Positions 35,530 through 46,649 of a stretch of DNA of 64,000 nt are shown here, one piece after another. This DNA comes from Eucalyptus grandis (taxonomy: Eukaryota; Streptophyta; Magnoliopsida; Myrtales; Myrtaceae). The DNA lies in contig NC_052615.1 of NCBI RefSeq assembly GCF_016545825.1, forward strand, positions 15,678,520 to 15,742,519. Reading direction: 5' to 3'. Each line of letters starts with the position of its first letter. Within the stretch, counting starts at the first letter, position 1. A program made the position numbers and the translations under genes. The notes beneath the pieces are model-generated. The model did no database searches, was not told where the DNA came from, and was given only the letters and a program-made list of their open reading frames with translations.

Positions 35530-38500
35530 ATGACGAAGGAGGATGCGGTAGCATCTAACGCAGTTATTGCGTGTAATATTTCTATTGCCTCACATTGTGC
35601 TTATGCGTTATTTGATCCTGGTGCTACGCACTCCTTCATTTCAACTAAATTTGCAAAGAAGCTTGATGTGTTGCCTGACCCTCTTGAATGTGAATTGTGT
35701 GTTGATACTCCTACTGGCGATTTCTTAGTTGGTCATCATGTGTTCAAGAGCTGAGTGATTCGGATTAACAATGTTGAAATGCCTGTGGATCTAGTAGAGT
35801 TAAATATTCGAGATTTCGATGTTATTATAGGGATGGATTGGTTATCTACCTATCGTGCTATTGTTGACTATTTTTCAAAGAAAGTGATATTTAGACTTTC
35901 AAATCAATCCAAATTCTCTTTTTCGGGAAGTTGTCAAAACACTTCTCCAAGGTTGATCTCGGCTTTGCAAGCAAGGAAACTTTTGAGAAAAGGTTGCTAT
36001 GGTTATTTGGCTTGTGTAAAAGACACAAGTAAGGTCGTAGTAAAGTTGGAAGATGTTCCTGTCGTTAGAGAGTTTCCAAGTGTATTTCCTAAGGATTTAC
36101 TAGGCTTGCCTCTTGATAGAGAAATTGAGTTTTGTATTGGATTGATGCCCGGTATAGCACCAATCTCTAAGGCACCATATCGAATGGCACCCATTGAATT
36201 GAAAGAATTGAAAACGCAGCTACAAGAGCTTTTGGATTAAGGGTTTCATCGACCTAGTGTTTCACCTTGGGGAGCTCCTGTTTTATTTGTGAAAAGAAGG
36301 ATGGTAGTATGCAGCTTTGCATAGATTATCGAGAGCTTAACAAGGTAACGGTCAAAACAAATATCCTTTGCCCCGGATTGAGGATTTATTTGATCAACTT
36401 CGGGAGCTCCGGTATTTTCCAAGATCGACCTTCGTTCTGGGTATCATCAATTGAAGATAAAGATAGATGATGTGCCTAAGACTGCTTTCAGAACAAGGTA
36501 TGGCCATTATGAATTTTTCGTCATGCCTTTTGGATTAACAAATGTGCCTGCTGCCTTCATGGACTTGATGAATAGGGTGTTCAGGGAATATCTAGACAAA
36601 TTTATTGTGGTGTTCATTGATGACATCCTAGTATATTCGAAGAGTTTAGAAGAACACGAACAACACTTGAGGTTTGTCTTGCAAACTTTGCATGAAAAGA
36701 AGTTGTATGCCAAATTTAGTAAGTGTGACTTCTGGCTTGATTATATAGAATTCTTGGGTCATGTGATCTTGAAAGATGGCATATTAGTGGACCAAAAGAA
36801 GGTTGAAGCAGTTGTTAAGTGGAATCGTTCAACTAATGTTACAGAAGTGAGAAGTTTTCTTGGGCTAGCCGGCTACTATAGGCGATTTGTAGAGGGGTTC
36901 TCAAAGATTGCTGGTCCACTTACCCGTCTAACTCAGAAGAAAGTTAAATTTGAATGGTCAGATCAATGTGAACACAGTTTTCAAGAGTTGAAGAGACGGC
37001 TGGTGTCGGCTCCTATTCTAACTCTACCTTTTGGAAGTGGCGGCTTCGTAATCTACTGTGACGCATCCAAATAAGGTTTGGGTTGTGTTCTTATGCAAGA
37101 TAGCAAAGTTGTTGCCTACACTTCTAGACAATTGAAATTACATGAGAAGAACTACCCCACTCGTGATTTGGAGTTAACGGCGGTTGTGTTTGCCTTGAAG
37201 ATATGGCGACACTATTTGTATGATGAAAATTGTGAAGTCTTTACCAATCACAAGAGTCTGAAGTATATCTTTACTCGAAGGAACCGAACATGAGGCAAAG
37301 AAGATGGCTAGAACTTTGAAGGATTATGACTTATCCATTAATTACCATTCGCGTAAAACTAATGTGGTAGCGGATGCTTTGAGTCGTAAATCCTTTGGAA
37401 ATATGGCAGCTTTGCTAACTTCTTAGAAATCTATTCTTGAAGATATGAGGAAGTTAGACTTGGAGGTGTTGGTGCAGCAGCTTGGTGCTCAATTAGCTAA
37501 TCTTCAAGTACACTATGTTGATTGACAGAATTAAGGCTAAACAGAATGAAGATCCACAATTACATAAAATTAGAGAAGGTATGGAAGCTGGAAGACAAGC
37601 GGATTTTAGTTTACATGTAGATGGATCCTTGAGGTTTCGTGGTCCACTATGTGTTCTTGAGGACTCAAAGCTAAAAAGGGAGATCCTGCAAGAAACTCAT
37701 AGTACTAGATTTTCAATTCATCCGGGAAGCACTAAAATGTATAGGGACTTGAGAGAAAACTTTTGGTGGATCAACATGAAAAAGGATATTATAAAATTTT
37801 TCGATCAATGTTTAGTTTGCCAGCAAGTGAAAATTGAGCATCAGAAACCAGGTGGACAGTTGCAGCCTCTAGAGATACCTAAATGGAAGTTGGAGCATAT
37901 TACCATGGACTTTGTAGTCGGTCTACCGAGGACGCCAAGTGGTAAGAATGCTATATGGGTGATTGTTGATCGATTGACTAAGTCCGCTCACTTTTTGTCA
38001 TATCGATTTGGCCTTTCAATGGAAGATATGGCAAAGCGATATGTTAATGAGATAGTGAAGCTTCATGGAGTTCCAGTAAGCATTGTTTTCGATAGAGATC
38101 CTAGGTTCGTGTCTAACTTTTGGAAGAGTTTGCAAGGAACATTGGGCACTAAACTCAACTTGAGTACAGCTTTTCATCCACAAACAGATGGACAATGTCG
38201 AGAGAACGATCCAAACATTAGAGGATATGTTGAGATCATGCATCATTGACTTCGATGGTTCTTGGGATGAACATCTATATTTGGCAGAATTTTCTTATAA
38301 CAACAGTTATCAATCTAGCATTAAGATGGCACCCTTTGAAGCTTTATATAGCCGAAAATGCAGAAGTCCTATTTGTTAGGACGACGTTGGTGAGAAAAGA
38401 CTAACTTACCCTGAATTCATTCAACTCAAGAAGAAAGTTAGGTTGGTTCGGGAATGTCTCAGAACAGCTCAAAGTCGTTAGAAAAGTTATGCGGATCTGA

Positions 38501-38948
38501 AAAGACGCAAGTTAGAATTTAACGTGGGAGATCACGTATTCTTAAAAGTTTCTCCTATGAAGGGTGTAATGAAATTTGACACATGTGGGAAGTTAAGTCC
38601 AAGGTACGTGGGACCATTCTTGATCTTAGAGAAAATTTGGTGAAGTCACTTATAAAATTGGCTTTGCCACCGGCACTATCAAGTGTCCATAATGTGTTCC
38701 ATGTCTCTTTGTTGCGGAAATATGTGTCAAATCTTGAACATGTGCTAGACTTTACTCCATTGAGATTATGGGAGAACTTGACATATGAGGAGCAGCCTAT
38801 TCGCATTGTCGATAAGAAGGATCAAGTGTTGCAGCGACGAACTATTCCTTATGTGAAAATACAATTGCAAAACCACACCGAGAGAGAAGCTACTTGGGAA
38901 CTCGAGGAGGAGGCAAGACATAAATACCCTCACTTGTTTCATGATTGA
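35530..38948 (+). pseudogene. gypsy II pol: PR, RT, RNase H, integrase, chromodomain
   Basis: Protease (35530-35754) reads ALFDPGATHSFIS, so the invariant Ser of DSG is Pro. A TGA at 35752 follows, then DFDVIIGMDWL. RT runs from about 36040, with TAA at 36238 and a lost base near 36292, to FIDDILVYS (about 36616). RNase H continues past TAA at 37072 (GLGCVLMQ, then LELTA). The integrase (37515-38379) has the H-H-C-C finger (HSTRFSIHPG ... CLVCQQVK), TMDFVVGLP, FDRDPRF, and after a frameshift near 38200 [10 protein letters not shown] with the third acidic residue. The C-terminal chromodomain (about 38790-38948) reads QVLQRRTIPYVK, WELEEEARHKYPHLF. A chromovirus, better preserved than element I but not autonomous. 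Confidence 0.9.
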
Positions 38949-38988
38949 AGTACATGTAAATTTCGAGGACGAATTTTTTTTTTTTTTT

Positions 38989-39001
38989 AAGGAGGGTAGA
39001 A
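38989..39001 (+). promoter_or_regulatory. Polypurine tract of gypsy II
   Basis: AAGGAGGGTAGAA abuts the 3' LTR start TGTAACATT. It is preceded by the phrase TTTCGAGGACGAA that both gypsy elements carry before the tract. Confidence 0.8.
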
Positions 39002-41028
39002 TGTAACATTAGGCTAGTAGGCCCCAAAAGAAGAAATAGAAAAAGAAGTTTTAAAGGCCCCAAAAGAAGAAACGGAAAAGAAGTCGAAAAGTTAATAATG
39101 CAAGAAAAAAAAAAAAAAAAGGAGATGGGAGAGGGCTCGGCTAAATAGAAGCTAAGAGTTTCCTCGACCAAAATGAAAAGAAAGAAAAGAAGAAGAAGAA
39201 GAAGAAGAAGAAGAAGAAGAAAGGGGAAGAAAGGAAAAGAGTTTTGGCACGTGCATGCCTTGGATGCCTCGCCAGCCGACTCGACTCCATAACGCAGCAC
39301 CCGGTAAGAGATCAAGCCCCTCGTTCGTCCAATTGAAGTAATTTTTAAATTTGGGACTGAAATTCGGAATTTTTGGAAAATCGAGCGGCAAAGTCCGATT
39401 TTGGAGTCGTTGAGCCGCGTATTTTTGTAGGAATTGTATTTTAGGGTGTTGTGGAGTCGTGGGATTTTACGGATCATGATTTGAGCTTATGGTTTGTCCG
39501 AAACAAAATTTCAAAGTTTCTCGTGCGCAGTGAACAGTATGCGTCCAGCAGCTTTGGGCCGTATTTTGTCATTTTTCGGCTTGATTTGTGGGCGGCCAAT
39601 TTGGGATTCTTGTAATATGTGTCAAGGGCTCTCTATTGACTATAAGTACATTCGGATCGGGGTTCGGAAGAGAGAGTTAAGGCTCGATCAAGTTTTGCGC
39701 TTAAACTTCATGTTGCGAATGGCTTGAACAATCGCTTTTGGTTATGTGACTTGTTAGCGCGCAGAAGTCATTTTGTTAGAGTTAAGACGTAACTTAGTTA
39801 TTTTGTAGTCGAGATAGAATTTTATTAGATTTTACAATAATTCTTCGGTTATTTGATAGAGCATTGAGTTCAACGATACAAGTATCGTCTGTCATTTGGT
39901 CGTAGACAACAAGGTGAGTGGTACTATATCTTCTTTGGTTTTATAAAACCATGTCTTGAAATATGTATGTATGTATATTGAATCGAGAAGAGCATTTTTA
40001 TTGCATAAAAGTCAGATCAAGCAATTGCTACTCTTTGGTTAATTGTGAATGTTTGAAAAACATGTTATACAAGGTTTGTGGAGAAACGTATATGAAATTG
40101 CTTTGCGACTGATTTATGGAAAAATTATTATAGTTTGAGAAACGAATATGAAATGGATGATGGGCTATGTTGCAAAATGTTATTTTTTTGGTTTAATATA
40201 TTGATTTCTGGATTGGATTTCTGGTATTGGAGAATGGTTATTTATGCTCAATATGACTGTGAACCCAGTGAGGGGTTTTTGGGGTATACATACCAGGTTT
40301 AGGATATCCTTCTAGGCCCAGCCACCGGCTTTGTAGGTGGAGACCTTGCCAAGGGGAGAATCTTGGTCGCCTTGTCACAAGGCGTTGTGTCGTGACCATG
40401 GTTAGTTATTGAGCAAAAGATTGATCAATGGATAGACCATTGATATGTGTTTTTATGGAGATTATTCAATGGATTCGACCATTGATACTTGACTTTGATG
40501 GCGATTCAAATGAGTTTTCCATATTACTATAAATCTTTGATGATAAGAAATAACTCTTATAAGATTCAATACGTATTTTATATATTGAGTTAGCGTTATG
40601 AAGTTTGGTATTACTTTGTATACATGCATAGTGGTTGTTCGATCTGCTTAGAAGATATGTACTACTCACTAAGCTGTGGTTGCTCATCCCATTCCTCCTT
40701 TGATCTTTTCAGGTTCCTTAGCTAGCGGAGAATAGAGCGAGTGCGCCGTCGTGGGAAACTTTTGGGAAGTTCTATTTTGTTTTTGTTATGGTTTAAGGAA
40801 GTGGTGCAAATGATCCTTACTAATAATTGGATCATCTGAGTTTTAAACGTATATCTCTTTTCTCTTTTTGGTGGATTTAAGAAACTGTGATGTTGCAACC
40901 AATTTGAAGGTTTATATGATATTTATATATATAAGTTAATATCAGTTTGTTGGTTGTGTTTGAGGCTACGTCCTTATAAAGAAGGACGCCCGTGTCATCC
41001 CCATTCTTTGTAGTTTTGGGGTGTGACA
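39002..41028 (+). mobile_element. 3' LTR of gypsy element II (2027 bp)
   Basis: It matches the 5' LTR with scattered substitutions and small indels and ends GGGGTGTGACA. GCTAA follows at 41029-41033. The GAA repeat is at about 39187-39220. Confidence 0.9.
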
Positions 41029-41033
41029 GCTAA

Positions 41034-41290
41034 TATGTTGCACATAGGATTTTATTTACCCTCAGAGTATTCTGTGATAGTCCGTCACGCAGATTAATCA
41101 GAAGCTGCTTTGGACATCTTTATCCCAGCTTCTTGACCTCAAATAGATACATAATATTTCAGTAATTAAAAGAGATAATACAACAGCTAGGATTGTGAAA
41201 TTGAGGGCAATATAACCCAAGCTAGTATATGATCCTGAAACGGGAAGAGCTCTCGTGTTAAACAATAAACTCGTAGACATCTTGTTGTTA
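41034..41290. other. Conserved downstream segment of CRK copy 1
   Basis: Collinear with 56095-56340: both contain CTTCTTGACCTCAAA, AATTAAAAGAGATAAT and AACAGCTAGGATT. On the minus strand copy 1 has a 60-residue open frame with a membrane-helix-like stretch (41098-41280), but in copy 2 that frame is broken by a stop and a one-base indel. It is probably conserved by recent duplication and not coding. Confidence 0.5.
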
Positions 41291-41894
41291 TTCTCTTTGC
41301 CAGTTATTTCATGCTTATAACCTCATTGAAGAGGAATCATAGAGTGAGTATAAGAAGATCCTTTGTCTCAGGAACTTATTGCACTCAACATCAAAAGTTC
41401 ATTTACATCATGCTCTAAAATCCACTTAATGCAACCGTACTCAAAGGAGGAGGAGCGGGGAAGGAGGGGAAGGAGAATTACAACCCTTAGTCTCCGTTAC
41501 ATATTTTCTTCTTCTTGCTTATTCCAAGACATTAGGAACATTTGCATTATTAGTATGAATTATTATAATTTATTTGAAAAAAATTATTTAAAAATTATTA
41601 GTATTATATTTTTTTTTAAAGCAAAAGAGAAAACGAGACCGGGCTCCTTCTTCCTCTTTCTCATTTGGGCAAGACCCATTTCCTTTATCTCTTCCCAAGC
41701 CTGACCCGGGCGCCTATCTTCTTGCTCCTTCCTCCCTCATGCGACGCACACTCCTCTGCGGTGACAGAGATGTACAAGAGCAGAAAGCAAAACAAACCGT
41801 GATCCGCGAGTCTGGATCAAAGATGATTGGTAAGCTAGCAACGGCAAAAGCCATGGGCACTTGCCTATTGCCTTTAAGAGGGAGAGAGGGGACT

Positions 41895-41940
<46 letters not shown>

Positions 41941-44900
41941 CGAGCCAAAGGGAGAGTATGAGATTGAGAGAGCGTTTTGCCATCGCTTAAGATCTAGGTA
42001 GGCCTACCTGAGCCATGTGCTCTTTTTTTTAGGTGTCGGGCCAAAGCTCACTGTCAACCAGTTCGCACGAGCTTCGGCCTCACCGGTCCTCCATGAAAGC
42101 TCCTAGATGTCCCGGTACATGTTTATAGAAGTCTAGGTTTGTACTTGAGTCCATATCAGGCTGAAAGTCCTCTGTTTTGGTTGTGTATGCTAACTTTATG
42201 TTGAATTGCCTAAAAGAAATCTGAGTCCGTGGGTATGTTGCGGCCAAAGATACTTGTTCTGCATTCACATCTGTTCTAAGTGTGTTAAACTATCTCTAAG
42301 TCAGCCCCTCTGGTGTCGCTCGTGCACTTCGTGTTGATCTCGCCCAAATCCAAGCCTCAATTGAGCCCCTATGTCCCTTTTAGCCGTTGCATACCAAGTG
42401 TTAGACAAAATGCCCCAAAGAGAGCCAAAATATAGTTTGTGTTTTTAACTTAGAGTCGACTAGTGCCTGTTGCTATCTCTATTAAATCATGTTAGTTTTA
42501 TTGCTTACACTACATTTTTGTATGGTTTACGTGAAATATTCGTGTGTTATTGAATCACCGAAGTTTTTCGCCGTGCCAGAAATGGACGATCGGTGGACGA
42601 TGGTGGTTCGGTGATGGAAGGGATGGTGGTTGCTCCCACCGGTGTTGTTGTGTGGGCAAGGTTCGGGTTGAAGCATGGCTTCCGTGGAGAGTCGGGCGTG
42701 GAAGTGCAATGAAGAAGAAGGCCACAGGGAAGAGGAAAAGAATAAAAAAGCAAAAAGAAAACGAAAAACCAGAAAATTAAAAAATTAAAAAAGAAAACAC
42801 AAAATGAAAGAAAAGAGAAAATGGGCCGTGGTTTGTCTGCCTCGCTGGTCGATGGGCTGGTATGATATGGGCTGTGCTGAAGTGGCTTAAACTCTAAGTG
42901 GGCTGGGGGCCGCCCCTTTTTTTCTAAAAAATTTTACATAGGTCTTTTTGTTTTTTCTAAGTTGGCTTTAAGACCAGCCTGGTTTAGCCCAACCCGGACA
43001 GATAGGGTCTGGGTCGGTTTGTTAGGGCCGGGTCTCGTGACCCGGTCCGAATTGTTTTTAACATTAAAAAATATTAAAAAATATAAAAAATCCAGAAAAT
43101 TCTAAAAACATTAAAAATTCAGAAAACCATAAAAATATTAAAATTTCAGAAAAATTTTAAAATTAAAAAAATCCATAAAAATCCTTGGAAAATAAAAAAT
43201 AAAAAAATAGTAAAAAAATTAAATATTAAAAATAAAAATTTCCTAAAAATCAAGAAAATCATCAAAAAATTTAAATATCTTGGAAATGGCTGAAGAAGTC
43301 TTTTGGCTAGTCCTTTCTTTAAATGTGTGAAAATCCTTAGTGAAAATCATACTCAATCGAATAAGCTTTTATGGCTCTATCATAGGGTTCCAATTACTCT
43401 TAGAAAAAAATACCCTTGATTAATTATAAGTTCCCTTTAGCTTAGTTAGGAATGATGCTTAATTATCTCTTAGTTGTTAGATGTTACTTTTCCTTGCAAT
43501 TTATTCAATGCCTTCTTCGGTTATTGTTGGTTACATGATCACCTCGCAAATTAGTGAGTAGGTCTAAAATTAATCCAAACTACCTAATAAGAATCTCCTT
43601 TAAAAAGACAAATTAGGTATCGAAAATGCATTAATTGGTTAATTAATATAATCAAGTTCTCGACTCTAGATTCCCTAGTTGTGTGGGAAGTGAGGTATAT
43701 TTTCATGACTCATTTGGTTTCTAGACAATCCCAATAAATTAGCGGCGACTTCTCATTAGAAGATTTTTACGAACATCCTAATGTCGTATGAGGTATGGTC
43801 TTGAGTGAGTCCATGCTTAATTAGGGGCTATAGGTCCATCTTTTAAGTAATACTCCTAAACCTATGCCTTTTCCCTTTGGACAAAAAAGGTAAGTCGTGA
43901 CTCTATTACATTCCTTGCTCTATCTTCCTATCATATCAGTTGGAAATTTTCCTTACTCCTTGACTCTATTCACATTGGTATAATGGAATTGGTGATGATT
44001 GAAATGAGTTGATGAATGAGGGAAAAGAACAAATCTTGGTCATTCATTGACATTCTTGAACTGTTTGTGTGGTAATGCATTTTGTGTAGCTACGACAAAA
44101 TGCACTAGAGTACAACAAGTTTAGAATGGTATTGATCACTTGAGAAACTAGAGAAATTCTATACTTATATAAGTTTATATCACTAAAATAATTTTAAAAG
44201 AAAAAGCACAATTATTTCGTAAGGACACAAGTTAACTGCTCATGGATGAGAAAATAAGTTTTAATAAAAATAAAATAAAATTAGGAGGTAGTTTTTTCTA
44301 CTCCATTTGGTCAGAAAATTTCATACATGACGCTTTACAAAAATCATGTCAATCAAATTCTAAATAATCATCCCGATCCCGATTTGTCTCTTTAACCAAC
44401 ACCAACCCCAATTTCTACGCCCCTTGCTCGTACATTTTTTTTTTTTTTGGGAGGGAGGGATCGAAGCCCCTTGAAAAAGTTAGAAATAAGGAAAGGGCGC
44501 GAGTACTACCCTCATCTTCCGCTTCAGTTCCTTCTACCTTGGTCGTCACCGGTGGCGTCTATAAAAATAGTCAAAGACCATATAGTACAAAGTGCCGCTT
44601 GGCCAGAAAGTGAGATTGGACTGTAGAATTTCACGGGCCAAGACTTTTGCACAACTTTATAAAAGCCAATTGAAGAGTCGTAAAACTGATGGCGGAAAGA
44701 TGGACGAAAAGGACACTTATAATTTCACAACTTTCGCATTACGTTTATTTAGTGTCCAAATTTTCAAGTGATCTTTTAAGTGGCACAACTTTTGAAAATC
44801 TCGATCATTCAAATAACATGTGGCATTAATTTTGAATATATAAACATGTCAACTCAAAATAGATAACTTTATTTGACAACATAAATTTGTCTAAAATGGA

Positions 44901-45694
44901 GAAATTAGGTTCAAACTTGCCGGATGCATTTACACTTTGGTAATACACTTGCATCAACGACATATAGGGCTCGGCCTTGGGTTGCTTAGATCTTCTCCAC
45001 CTGCAAACTCATAAAAGGGAAATGCCGGAAGAATTGATAATTCTACGACATTCTTCATCTGATACACAACGGCATCCCCAACTTTCCAAATATTCCAGCA
45101 AGAATAAGAAATCCTCCTCAGCGGAGCTTTCAAGTCCTCCTAGCTCAACCGTTGTCCTTCCACCTGCATTGAAAGCTACTTATCAAAAGTTTGAGTTGAT
45201 GTTCATTAGTTTTAGTTTCATCATAGAAGACACGTTTAGAGGATTCTATGATCTTTCTTCGATATGAGTCTTCAGCAGTAGCTAATGCACCAGAACACAA
45301 ATCCAACATAAAATGTCTAATCTTCAGCTGAAAATCAATGATTCGGATCGGCTTCCACACCTTACTGTCAGTCCTATGATTAAGAACATGAATGTTTATT
45401 TTTCATGCAAGTTTCATTCTTAGGTCCCATAGCTACATTATAAGCAGATTTAACAGGAAAAAAAAAAACTTTATTTCTATTCCATGGCCACATCATGTTG
45501 TCTTTCTCCATCTCCTATCCCAGAAAATCGCAATGCAGTATCATATATATGATGTGCTAGCTTCGAATGAAACAAAACTCTAATGCTAACCCAATAAGCC
45601 GTAAAAGAGGAAAAGCGTGATCATACTTGAGAAGGAGAGCATATGCTCCTCCATTATTTTTATCTCATTGAACTTGGCTTATACTTGAGGCAAA
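41291..45694. other. Gene-poor spacer, probably retroelement remnants
   Basis: This holds a GA microsatellite (41896-41938), a GC-rich block (42540-42760) and an A-rich array of AAAAATCCAGAAAA-like phrases (about 43050-43290). The segment AATCCCAATAAATTAGCGGCGACTTCT (start about 43728, quoted in part: TTAGCGGCGACTTCT) resembles LTR tails of Tat/Ogre-like gypsy elements. ORFs at 42544-42780 and 44977-45360 match no family I know. I find no paired LTR, so this stays a suggestion. Confidence 0.35.
41896..41938 (+). repeat. (GA)n microsatellite
   Basis: About 21 uninterrupted GA dinucleotides. Similar GA/TC tracts lie at 57908-57948 and 61378-61408. Confidence 0.9.
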
Positions 45695-46144
45695 TGTTAC
45701 GGCCAAGAGGTTTCTGTAGCTAAAGGGCCATGCCTTTCCGTGGAGGACCTCTTGCAATCGTTAGGATTCCCAACAAGACTTCTTTCGGAACGTCTCAAGG
45801 ATGGGCGATACGGTTATTGAGCCAAACTCTAGAATTCTCTTGTCATTAGTGTTGGTAGTTGGTAGGTTTGGCGGTGCGATCTCATCCACCGGATGAATTC
45901 TCGATCAATGGATGTAATTAGAGGGCCTCTCGTTTAAGAAAGGGTGCCCTCTCCCTCATTTGTATACATCCAACTATTTCAACAATACAAAGGCTCGTTT
46001 CTTTCCAGAGCTTTTCTTTCTAGAAACTTTTTTCTCTCTACGATCTGAGTGAGCGAGCGAGTGATCGAGCAAGACTTGGCTTAGGCGATCCAAAAGAGCT
46101 TGAGTCGCCGCACGGTCACGATCTCAATCGATCGGCCCGTGACA
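45695..46144 (+). mobile_element. Solo LTR, copia-like (450 bp)
   Basis: It starts TGTTACGGCC and ends GGCCCGTGACA, obeying TG...CA. CAAA flanks both ends (45691-45694 and 46145-46148). It contains a promoter-like TGTATACATCC followed by a pyrimidine-rich leader, as in copia LTRs. No internal region, primer site or second LTR is nearby, so it is probably a product of LTR-LTR recombination. Confidence 0.55.
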
Positions 46145-46323
46145 CAAACATATGAGATTCCACATCTAAATTATCATTGTACTTCATCACATTCAGCTCT
46201 TTTTTTTTTTTTTTCTCTCACCAGTTCTATTTTTCTCCACTAAATAATCATCTTCCTCGATAAAAAAAGGCAGGGTCTTTCTCTAATCTAAATCCTCACG
46301 TCTGAGACAAGGAGCTTCTATCT

Positions 46324-46566
46324 ATGGCAGCTTCAAATCTTTTCTCTCTTAACCCTCCACGCATTTTGCATTTGGCTAAGTCTACGTCCCCAACACCTTC
46401 CTTCACGGTGGTGAACCTCTCCATTCCAACCTCGAAGAACATTTTGAAGAGCTCGATTTCGTTGAACAATGAGGCCGTGAAGGAAACGAGAATTGGAGGT
46501 CACGTTGCTAAATCTCCTCTTGTTAAAGAGGCCGGTTATGATCAAATGTGTCCAAACTCCTTTTGA
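46324..46566 (+). CDS. Short ORF resembling a plastid transit peptide, possibly truncated
   Basis: The ATG at 46324 follows a pyrimidine-rich leader typical of plant 5' UTRs (46240-46320). The 80 residues begin MAASNLFSLNPPRILHLAKS and are rich in Ser, Thr and basic residues with few acidic ones for about 50 residues, which fits a chloroplast transit peptide. It ends at TGA without a recognisable mature domain. I do not recognise the protein. It may be the first exon of a gene whose rest was lost to the repeats starting near 46650. A chance ORF is also possible. Confidence 0.3.
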   Translation: MAASNLFSLNPPRILHLAKSTSPTPSFTVVNLSIPTSKNILKSSISLNNEAVKETRIGGHVAKSPLVKEAGYDQMCPNSF

Positions 46567-46649
46567 GAAATTGGACCGTGCAAATACAGGCTCAAATAAT
46601 AGCAACAAATCAACCGAATACTTAGGTGATGCTTTTTTAATTATTTCTT

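Noticed and set aside
41098..41280. 60-codon minus-strand ORF with a membrane-helix-like stretch
   Set aside because: The collinear copy at 56100-56335 has a stop and a frameshift, so there is no sign of coding constraint.
41714..41990. ORFs across a GA microsatellite on both strands
   Set aside because: Dinucleotide repeats leave frames open on both strands by composition.
44977..45360. Overlapping ORFs of 71-96 codons on opposite strands
   Set aside because: No family resemblance, no supporting splice structure, and no duplicate elsewhere in the window to test constraint.
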